64,000 nucleotides of DNA from Epiperipatus broadwayi (taxonomy: Eukaryota > Onychophora > Udeonychophora > Euonychophora > Peripatidae). Below are positions 23,100-31,664 of this stretch, one piece after another; position 1 is the first letter of the stretch, and every line of letters begins with the position of its first letter. The translations under genes were made by a program, and so were the position numbers. The DNA is taken from assembly GCA_028023455.1 (NCBI GenBank), contig JAQFVV010012969.1, positions 298,450 to 362,449 of the forward strand. Direction: 5' to 3'. A model generated the notes under the pieces. It searched no databases. It worked only from the letters and a program-made list of their open reading frames with translations, and was not told the DNA's origin.

Positions 23100-23680
23100 C
23101 TAAATCTTTGACTTTTCTTGAAACCAATTTGCAATCTAAACTATAGTTGTAAGATTTTCAAAATAATTTTACTAAATAGCATAAAAGATATGAAACAATA
23201 TTTTTTGTTTTATCAAAACTCATATCTTTGGGATAGAAATAAAAATTGATTTATTTATTTTTTTGCCAATATTGTTTACAGGCAAGTTAAGTGTAATTCC
23301 TAATCCTATATGCAGATTTCTTGTAAAAATACTGAAAATGTCCTAGCAATCAATTATATTTAAAACATGCCATAATTTAGCATGGTCAACTAAATCAAAG
23401 GCCTTGATGTAATCAATAAACCATTATATTACCAAAAGTGCAGCAATCATACTATCTTTAGTTCTCTGACTTTTCATGTTAAGACTGTAATCTGTACTAC
23501 TGCTAAAAGGCTTTTCAGAATAATATTACTTGCAATGAGTATAAGAGATACAATAAAATAATTTTCACTTTGTCAAAACATTTTCTTAAGAGAAAGGAAT
23601 AAAAGTTGATTTCATAGATTCCCAGATTAATTGGTTTACATTGATGATTCTCCTGCAGTTTCTTGTTACATACCTATAAA
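23100..23680 (-). pseudogene. RTE/BovB-like reverse transcriptase relic
   Basis: Minus-strand translation at about 23360-23470 gives 'TKDSMIAALL' then 'FIDYIKAFDLVDHAKLW', the palm motif block A of an RTE-type reverse transcriptase with the catalytic aspartate still readable. The flanking segments 23110-23290 and 23470-23660 are diverged copies of each other, so the relic is partly duplicated. Stops and frameshifts throughout. It is a different family from the full-length copy, whose motif is FVDYEKAFDS. Confidence 0.7.
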
Positions 23681-23689
23681 AGACTAATA

Positions 23690-24295
23690 TTTTATATAAA
23701 CTTAGACATCAAAGTAATATGAAGTACCAGGATGGCTTCCTGTGAAGAATCAAATTCTGTATAAAACACATGAAATGGCACATAGGAGGGGGCTACAAAA
23801 AAATCCATAATTTAAATGGTCTTTTGTTTCAAATGTGACTTTATTATTACTTAATCATTACGCAGAAAAGATTTAGGGTGGCTATAAAATAAGAAATTGA
23901 AGGCCAATGCATTCCAACAACCACACGTACATAAATAAGTAAAATAATTTGTATGCCATCTACTACAGAAATAAATCCTCTCTAATATATATATATATCA
24001 GTGAGAAAATCTTTTATGACAAATGTATTCTATTTATTTATGGTTTCCTACAATATCAGTGAGGAATAATTTTAAAATTAAAATCTGATAAAATGGAGTA
24101 AGAAATTCTATTACTACTCTCTACTTATATATATATATATTGATTGTTTTAGATGTTAAGGCAACTAATATCCTGAATGATGACCAACTGTATCACTAGT
24201 GTGATCATAGACCATTTCCAATTGCTGAATTTATATTAAAATATATATACAATATTTAAATACAAATACATTGTCTATACTGAACTTAATGTAAT
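23690..24295. other. No gene seen
   Basis: AT-rich with short (TA)n tracts at about 23987-23998 and 24126-24140. Nothing recognised. Confidence 0.5.
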
Positions 24296-24299
24296 TTAG

Positions 24300-24765
24300 A
24301 AGGGTTTGAACTCAGACTTTCAAGCTCCCTAGAGCTATCGACTCCATCTAATACAACTGCTGCACATGACCACATACATGTAAAAGAATAACCAAAAATA
24401 TACATATTTCAAGCTGAACCGGCACTTATCAATTAGTCCAGATCATCATCTCCCACACAAATATATAATCAGGGCCCATTTTATATTAAGATAGCAAATC
24501 TTCATACTTTAATGGACAGGCTTTAATCTTCTCCACCCTCCAACTCTTCAGCTATCCATATCATTGAAATCTGATGATGGAATACTCAAAGCTCTTATTG
24601 ATGCCAATATTATTGTCATTCCCATGTTGACTTTAATTCACTCTGATCCCTCATATATAGGACCTTAATATGTCCATTTAAATATACAGAAGAGGTAAGA
24701 GCAGAATACAGGCTACTTCAAAACATTGAGCATTAATCAAAATTAACACATGATTTAACCTAAAA
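24300..24765 (-). mobile_element. Family B retrozyme-like repeat, copy B1
   Basis: A unit of the ~465-bp repeat also at 41560, 42457, 55925 and 60433. The ribozyme sense is the minus strand. Recognisable blocks include 'ttaatggacaggctttaatc' and 'tccaactcttcag', plus the reverse complement of a B-box-like 'gagttcaaaccc'. The ribozyme region (24391-24439) has a decayed core (TTGATAA) but keeps GAAA. Old copy. Confidence 0.75.
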
Positions 24766-24769
24766 ACTA

Positions 24770-25530
24770 TTTTATTTACATCATCTAATCATGAAAACAT
24801 TAAATATAATATATATATATATTGTACCATTGAAGTGTATATCACCTCTTTTGTAGTCAAAATATACATTATAAAAAAAAAATTTTCACTTGACATATCA
24901 TTTAAACCTCTGACAGAAATGATTTCCTTATAACAGAAGGCAATAGTGTCATATGCAATTCAAATTCTTTATATACATTAAAATAGCTCCTTACTTTATT
25001 CATAAGTCGATAACCATTACTTACATACATATTCATAGATACACATATACAACTTGATAACAATATTAGGAATAAACAATAAGTACCAATTTTATACAAA
25101 TCTAATATGTGTAAAAATGATTAATGTTTCAAATAATGTTTAACAAAAAAAAACTATAATAAATTGCTTGATAAAATTTTGTAATTAATATTTGCGGAAG
25201 TCTGCAATAATTTTTTAAAAAAGAAGATAGAAACAGTTTGTGAATTATTGTCAACAGAAGCAAAGGGACATTCCTTCTTTTTCTTTTAAAGCATATTCAC
25301 TTTTTATATACATTCACTTGTCATATAAGAAAATTAAAATTTAGCAGATTTTATCTCATCACAGGAGCAACAATGTGTATATTTATGAAGTTCTGTACAA
25401 AGGATATATATTCCATGGAAGCTTATAAATTTATCAACTATTCCCCTAAACAAATGAAAGTGTAATGGCTTAACAATGATTGCTAATTTCAAACTTATGT
25501 TCTAAACAAAACTTTCATATTTCTTAAATA
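24770..25530. other. No gene seen
   Basis: AT-rich sequence with a (TA)n tract at about 24810-24822. Nothing recognised. Confidence 0.5.
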
Positions 25531-25930
25531 TTCATGAAATATAAATCTGATTCCAATAAATATAGACAAATAATTTAGATTAAATATTGATATCTAATAT
25601 CAGTAAGAAAGTTAAGCAGCTGTGCTAAAAATATATATTACAAAAACGATTATCTGTAGAGAAACATCGTGGCATTATATCGCAATGTCATATCAGGTTG
25701 ATTCATTTGGGATAGCCAAGTTTTGTTTATGAATAGACCTTCAGTGCATGTGTAAATTTTGTGATCGTTATATAACATAGGGTAAAAAATATCTCTCTGT
25801 AAAGAAATTAGGATAACAAAATATATATATATTGAAAATAATAGTTCAACCGCATTCAACCTACCATATAATATATTATATATTATTAAATTGGAAAAGA
25901 ATAAATATCTTTATGCTGTTCTTCCATAAA

Positions 25931-26119
25931 ATAATAATCAGAAAATAATAAATTCTTACAACAGAGCCTTTTTCAGCATCTGATTTAGTGCCCTTTTCAA
26001 ATGTTAATATTTGAAAAGGACACCAAATCAGATGCTGAAAAAGATTTTTTATGTATACAAAAAAAATTTGATATTTATGTAGCTGTTGTAAGACTTTATT
26101 ATTTTCTGATTATTATTAT
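25931..26119. mobile_element. Foldback element (nested inverted repeat)
   Basis: Outer arms 25931-25964 ('aataatcagaaaataataaa') and 26082-26118 are inverted. Inside lies a second inverted repeat at 25968-26043 ('ctttttcagcatctgattt'). Copy 2 of the segmental duplication lacks the whole block (near 30795), so this is an insertion and not native sequence. Confidence 0.85.
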
Positions 26120-26613
26120 ATATTATAAATAATATATGGATGATTAATTTAAGAGGCATCTAACATGATTTACATTACCTCCTAATAGGAAATATTACAT
26201 CAATATTTCATATTTTCATGTTCTGCTATTTATTTAGTGTGGAATGTCTACTAAACATAATCTTATCATGTAATTAAGGCCTACCATTGATTATTAAATC
26301 CTATTCAGAAATCTACTTGTTTATTGCAATTATTTATGTTAGTACTTTTAGCCTTAAAATTAATGATATCAACAAAATATAATTAAGAGAAATAATTATC
26401 ATTATTCCAAATTACAATCTCATCAGTTTGTGCATAACATTAAGACTTTCAATTCATTAGACTGATTAAATGATAATATCTTTTATTAAAGTGTAGTTAC
26501 ATGCATGCACATACATTTTCTTTTAGTTATAAATAAATGTCTAGTTTTTACACCACAGACCATTTAATATCAATACCACATAAGAACTTTATTTATTATA
26601 TATATGTAAATAT

Positions 26614-26630
26614 GTTGTTGTTGTTGTTGT
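26614..26630. repeat. (TTG)n microsatellite
   Basis: Five to six TTG units. The paralogous site at about 34725 does not contain the expansion. Confidence 0.9.
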
Positions 26631-26699
26631 TATTAATTTTATGTATTGCTGAATTAGGGAATAACTATCCAATCAGCTAATATATATATTTGTATTCAA

Positions 26700-27128
26700 A
26701 ACAAAACAACACTCTCCATATAGTAGTGCCATCTTGTGCTAACAAGAGCAATCAATGGATGCCAGAAGGCTTGTGCATAAAATCCCTATCTAGTGCCTAC
26801 TCATCCAATATCCCCAGACTAGTTTCTGGCTTGTGGCCTTCATCAGTGAGGAGCCTTGGATCTGAGAGCACTGCACCTAGATCTTAGGATCTAATGCAAC
26901 CCTCCAGCACCCACCTTTTAACTCTATTTAACTACAAAACTATGAGAATGAAATTGAAAACACTATTAATATTTTCAATCCAAGCTCAATAGCTTATATA
27001 GTCATATGGGTCTGAACTCAATTCAGTACCCATACATTTTGGTGTCTTTGGCTCTTTAACAACCATAGCCACCACTATCCTATTAGGCAGGATTGGTGTT
27101 AAACCACTAAACATCACATGATCACTAT
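26700..27128 (+). mobile_element. Family A repeat, most complete copy A6
   Basis: About 430 bp running from 'aacactctccatatagtagt' through the ribozyme region and 'ctaatgcaaccctccagc' to 'ttaaaccactaaacatcaca'. The paralogous site near 34815 lacks it, which shows it is an insertion. The terminal motif also occurs upstream of the 'ctctccata' block in other copies, so units are naturally arranged head to tail. No protein is encoded. An open frame across the element is a by-product of its conservation. Confidence 0.85.
26803..26861 (-). ncRNA. Hammerhead ribozyme (best family A copy)
   Basis: Read on the minus strand, 5' to 3': distal stem I ATCCAA, bulge GGC, proximal stem I TCCTCA, core CTGATGA, A, stem II GGC-CACAA-GCC, A, GAA, stem III AC-TA-GT, cleavage C, proximal stem I TGGGGA, TA, distal stem I TTGGAT. 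All universally conserved core bases are present and both stem I halves pair. The weak points are the A·A pair at the base of stem II and the two-base stem III loop. A type I hammerhead with minimal stem III, as known in retrozymes and Penelope-like elements. Confidence 0.78.
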
Positions 27129-27180
27129 CTCATAAATTACTTTATTATCAAATATTGACAGAAAAGTTTTAAAAAAATTT

Positions 27181-27452
27181 GTTCCACCCTTATCATTAGC
27201 TATAATGTTCTCTGTACAGATTGATATTTAGTGATTTATTTATCTCAAGTGATAGTAGTTATAAATTGAGCCATACAGTAGGGCACCAAACTGTACCTCA
27301 TGGGCAACTCAATCCATATAGCCACACTTCATACTGGTACAGTTTGGTGCCCTGCCACGTGGCTCGATTTATAACCACTGTCACCTGAGATAAGTAAATC
27401 ACACAATATCCATCTGTACAGAGAACATTATGGCTAGCAATAAGGGTGAAAC
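27181..27452. mobile_element. Foldback element with ~117-bp arms
   Basis: Arms at 27181-27297 and 27336-27452 are imperfect reverse complements. Examples are 'ctctgtacagattgata' against its complement near 27405-27425, and 'cagtttggtgccct' against 'agggcaccaaactg'. The loop, 'gggcaactcaatccatatag', recurs at about 35017-35045 as a lone fragment, so other copies exist. No ORF. Confidence 0.85.
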
Positions 27453-27578
27453 ACAAAAAAAAATTAATTTTTCGGTCAATATTTTAAGCCATGATTGATA
27501 TAGTTTGCTTGGAAATGGATGTTAATAATAACAATGTGTTTAAAGAAGGTTAATAATTTAGCTTTATATAAATACAGT

Positions 27579-28025
27579 CATCATTATGGAAACTGCCAAA
27601 ACAGAAGTAGACCCTGGAATTACAAGTCCAGATATCATGAAAATGATCATCAGTCAGTTACAGGAATTAAGAATAAGGTTTTGATAAAAGATTTGAAGAG
27701 CAAAAAATAGATTTTGATAAGAAATTTGAAAAACAGAATAAAAAATTTTGAGGGACTAGATAAGAAAAGTGAAGATATTGATAACAGACTAGATGAGCAG
27801 AAAACAAAATTAAGGGAAGATTTTAGAGAAGTGAAAGCTGAAGTCAATGTTAGGTTTGATGCATCTGATGCATGATTCAAAGAGCTCACACACAATCTTG
27901 AGACTAAATTTAAGGAGTCAGAAAATAAACGGGTTGCTAAGTTTGAAGAGTTAAAAGAATTGAACAGAAAAATGGAAAACAAATTAGATTTAAATATAAA
28001 GAACTTTGAAGGTAGTTATGAAAGT
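27579..28025 (+). pseudogene. Decayed coding region, coiled-coil protein of unknown family
   Basis: From an ATG at 27579 the frame reads METAKTEVDPGITSPDIMKM, then stops and shifts. With two or three frameshifts it continues as a strongly charged, heptad-like stretch ('FEEQKIDFDKKFEKQ', 'KKSEDIDNRLDEQKTK', 'REDFREVKAEVNVRF', 'ETKFKESENKRVAKFEEL'), which predicts a long coiled coil. A stop interrupts at 'DASDA*FKEL'. Such a profile fits a retroelement gag-like or virus-like structural protein, or a lost host gene. I do not recognise the family. It is followed by a further decayed frame to about 29800 that may belong to the same element. Confidence 0.55.
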
Positions 28026-28085
28026 TAAGATGCAGGTTAAGATTGAGGATATTGTATTAAAATCAGACAGTAGGTGTAAGGTCCA

Positions 28086-29800
28086 AACTATTTACAAAAT
28101 AATGGCATTATAGGCAGTGATGGAAGTTTACCAGGGAAGCAACATAATTTTCAGAATATACCCTGCTTTGAAAGAACATATAACACAATATCTCAACAAT
28201 TATTAAATGTTGGGTGTAATCATTGCCATAAATGTAAAATGAAAGTACCTCCTGTAAATAAGTATAGCTCAAGGAATGATAGAGAGAATAATCCCTTTTA
28301 TTGAGCATGGACCTGAGCATTCTTTTGGAAAATCTTTTAAACACCCTTGTTGGATTATAAAGCCAAGTGGCGTATAATTTTATATAAACTTGTGAAAATA
28401 TTTCATAATAATATCTCTAAAAATGTTGAATTTATTAAAAGAGCAAATAATCATATGATACAGATTGTAGCCCTCAATGCCTTGAATGTAGCTATAAAAT
28501 AGAAATTATGGAAGAACTTAAATAATCACCAAAACAAAGCACACCCCATCCATAATAAGGTGGTTAAAGAGTCAAAATATACAGATGATAAAGAAGAGAT
28601 CACTGATGTAAAAGATTTCATAGATCCTCAGATAATCCCTGATATTAAAGAAGTTAGGTGCCCTTAGTATTCATCTGCAACCGAAAATAAGAATTATTTA
28701 ACATAACAGATCAGAAATTGTTTTAGAAATTATGAGTATTACTAATGTATGACTATGGATCAGATGTAGGGGCTTTCTCTAACCAAAGCTTGTGTTAGTT
28801 ATAATAAACACTGCTGTAAAGCAAGATTTGAAAAATCTTTGATGACTCATAAGACATGTACCTATGAAATTTATGTGAAAGCAAAGGTATGTTATCCAAA
28901 GGCCAAAAGTGCATTTTATAAATTTATATGCAAAAAAAGTAGTGAATATGCTGATAAGAATTTATACCCTTTATATAATCCTACAGATTTATTTTATAAA
29001 TATTCTTATCAAGCAAAATCAAAGAGGAATATGATGTCAAAATATAAACTAAATGGAATATTCTAATCCACGCTTAATCAGAATGGTAATTCATTTTATG
29101 ATATAGTTTGGAGTCCCGACTCAGAGAAAATATTATATTCTATTGATGAACAGTATTTTACCAGATACCAACAAGCGAATGCAAAATCTTCGATATGGTT
29201 AGCTCATGATGATTTAACTTTAAAAGTTGACTGCAATCCTCTAAATAGCTCCAGAGTGACAAGAACTGAGGATTATAGATTTAAGTTATGGTATAATTAT
29301 AGTAGGTTATTATATTTAACCCCATTTCATAATGTCTTTGTGACATCAATGTCTAAAGTACCAGATGATCAACCATCTGATATTGGTTTCTTTAATACTC
29401 TGTGACTGCATGAAGAATGTAGGTGGTCATGCTCACTTAACAAAACTCATATGAACAATGTTTTAAATGTAAGATTTCATGATGAGATTCCATTGGCCAG
29501 TATTCATAATAATGAGCAGGATAATTGTGCACCCATTATTAAAAGACATTAATGGGGTGTCTAAAGTACCAGATGATCAACCATCTGATATTGGTTTCTT
29601 TAATACTCTGTGACTGCATGAAGAATGTAGGTGGTCACGCTCACTTAACAAAACTCATATGAACAATGTTTTAAATGTAAGATTTCATGATGAGATTCCA
29701 TTGGCCAGTATTCATAATAATGAGCAGGATAATTGTGCACCCATTATTAAAAGACATTAATGGGGGTGCTATGGTGAAGCTGCAGTGAGAAAAAGAAATA
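28086..29800 (+). pseudogene. Decayed coding region of unknown family (continuation)
   Basis: The plus strand keeps long readable fragments interrupted by stops: 'LLNVGCNHCHKCKMKVPP' (a CxxCxxC-type cluster), 'KSFKHPCWIIKPSG', 'HNNISKNVEFIKRANNH', then a 75-codon open stretch at 28839-29066 and 'SFYDIVWSPDSEKILYSID' ... 'LTPFHNVFVTSMSKVPDDQ'. Coding-like character persists past the stops, so this was once protein-coding. No reverse transcriptase, integrase or transposase motif was recognised. A 208-bp tandem duplication lies near the 3' end. It could be an endogenous viral or unclassified transposon gene. Low certainty on identity, moderate on former coding status. Confidence 0.5.
29350..29765 (+). 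repeat. 208-bp tandem duplication within the pseudogene
   Basis: The unit starting 'tgtctaaagtaccagatg' at 29350 repeats at 29558 with about one difference (ggtcatgc against ggtcacgc). Both copies carry the same in-frame TGA after 'GFFNTL', so the gene was already dead when the duplication happened. Confidence 0.93.
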
Positions 29801-29809
29801 TTGGACCTG

Positions 29810-30420
29810 AAATGTAGATAATGATACAAAAAAAAAGAGAAAAGAAATTTGACTTGAGGAATCAGATTATTATAATTTCTTTGATATCAAACCATTTTAA
29901 TTGTTACTATTTCCTATTGTATTACTTATTCCTTTGTGTGGAGATATATTGACAGTTTGAAATTACTCATTTTATTAACCTCTCTTCTAAATTGGAATTG
30001 CATGTTGACTGCTGATAATGATTGAATATTTAATAGATAGAGACATGGAGAAAAAGGTATTATATGTGTACTAATTGTGAACTAAAGCACTTCTATAATT
30101 GAGCCTTTTATTGGAGGAGTCAGTTAAACTGCGGAAGTGATTTTGAGCTCAGAAGTTTTAGGTAGATTGATAATGAAGCATCAGTAGAAATATATCCTGG
30201 ACTTACGGCAAAATAGCTGGTAAAGCGAAATCCCAGAGAAAATAATAGTTATCAATGAATTGCTTTATGAGAATGTTCAGTAGAGAGATTTCCTGCATTC
30301 CCTAAACTATTCAAATGGAGGGTCCCTGGTTAGCAACCATATAGTGCACTACTTAGCTCATGCACAGTTGTGATGCCCCTTGAGAGATTAAAATATGATC
30401 CGGTTGACAGTCACCTTCAC
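29810..30420. other. No gene seen
   Basis: No recognisable coding fragments after about 29810. Possibly the 3' part of the preceding unknown element. Confidence 0.4.
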
Positions 30421-30422
30421 TG

Positions 30423-31410
30423 AAATATTCACAGAATGTACATTCGATTTCCAATAAATATAGACAAATATATTATATATTGATATCTAATATCGGTAAG
30501 AAAGTTAAGCAGCTGTGCTAAAAATATATATTATGAAACAATTAACTGTAGGCAAATATCAATTTTAATTACATTCAGTGGCATTATAATATCACAACAC
30601 CATATCGGGCTATTTCATATCAGATAGCTGGTGGGCAGAGAGGGTACAAATAGATTTCAGTTCATGTGTAAATTTTGTGTATTTAAACATAGGGATAAAA
30701 GACTATATCTCTGTAAAGAAATTAGGATACTGAAATCACACAGATATGTATATTTAAAATCATAGCTCAACCGCATTCAACTTACCACATAATATATTGT
30801 GTATTATAAATAATGGATGATTAATTTCAGAGGCATCTAACATGATTAACATTACCTCCTATTAGGAAATACTGCATCAATATTTCACACTTTCATGTTC
30901 TACTAATTAAACAAGGCAAAACTCTCTTGCTAAAGTAGTGCCACCCTGTGCCAACCAGAGTAATTATGTGCTAGTATAAGAGATGGTGATCATGTGATGT
31001 TCTACTAATATAGCAAATTTCATTTAGTATGGAATGTCTAGAAACATATTCTTATCAAGCAATTAAGACTTACCACACGTTATTAAATCCTATTTAGAAA
31101 TCTATTTGTTTATTGCAATTATTTATGTTAGTTCAGTTCCTTTATGTTAGGTCTAATAGTATCAGTAAAATATAATTAAGAGAAATAATTATCATTATTT
31201 CAAATTACAACTGCATCAGTTTGGCATCAGTTTGTGCAAGTATGCACAACATTAAGATTTTCAATTCATTAGACTGATAAAATCATAAGTTAAAACATTT
31301 ATTAATATCTTTTATTAAAGTGTAGTTACACATGTGCATATATATTTTCTCTTAGTTATAAATATATGTCTATTGTTTTTACACCATCATGTGAACAACC
31401 ACTTAATATC
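30423..31410 (+). repeat. Segmental duplication, copy 2 (left part)
   Basis: Paralogous to 25533-26580. Interrupted by an 89-bp family A fragment (30908-30996), and at 31411 by the LINE. The homology resumes at about 34680. Confidence 0.85.
30908..30996. mobile_element. Short family A fragment with target-site duplication
   Basis: An internally deleted family A piece joining the 'gtagtgccaccctgtgcc' region to the 'gtgatcatgtgatg' end. It is flanked by direct repeats 'atgttctactaat' (30895-30907 and 30997-31009). Part of the right copy may be element sequence, giving 10-13 bp of true duplication. The paralogous site near 26235 lacks it. Confidence 0.75.
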
Positions 31411-31430
31411 AATCATCATCATCATCATCA

Positions 31431-31664
31431 TCAACCATTATCAATCCACTGCAGGATGAAGGTCTCTCCAAGTTTAATCCATCTTCTCCGATCTTTAGCT
31501 TCTCTTTTCCACAACACCCCTGCACATTTTCTTATTTCATCCATCCATCTCACATGTGGTCTCTTTCTGGGTCTTTTACAATCTCTTGGAATCCAGTTTA
31601 AAATTTCAATTGTCCATCTATTATCATTTCTTCTAGCAATATGTCCAGCCCAACTCCATTTCAA
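31431..31664 (-). pseudogene. Frameshifted C-terminus of the RTE protein
   Basis: The 77-residue frame reads 'WSWAGHIARRNDNRWTIEIL', then 'WIPRDCKRPRKRP' and 'LGETFILQWIDNG'. In the truncated copy at 14565-15215 the equivalent sequence is in frame with the upstream region. There the run at the junction has six T on the plus strand; here it has five (31673-31677). Adding this back in principle would give a family-typical protein of about 985 residues. The stop codon TGA is the first unit of the (TGA)n tail. Confidence 0.9.

Larger units (their letters stand above)
25533..26698 (+). repeat. Segmental duplication, copy 1
   Basis: Matches 30423-31410 plus 34680-34815. Shared blocks include 'ccaataaatatagacaaata', 'gtaagaaagttaagcagctg', 'gaggcatctaacatgatt' and 'taattttatgtattgctgaa'. 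Copy 1 contains a foldback insertion (25880-26125) and ends at the family A insertion A6. Divergence is moderate, so the duplication is not recent. It has no coding content. Confidence 0.85.
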
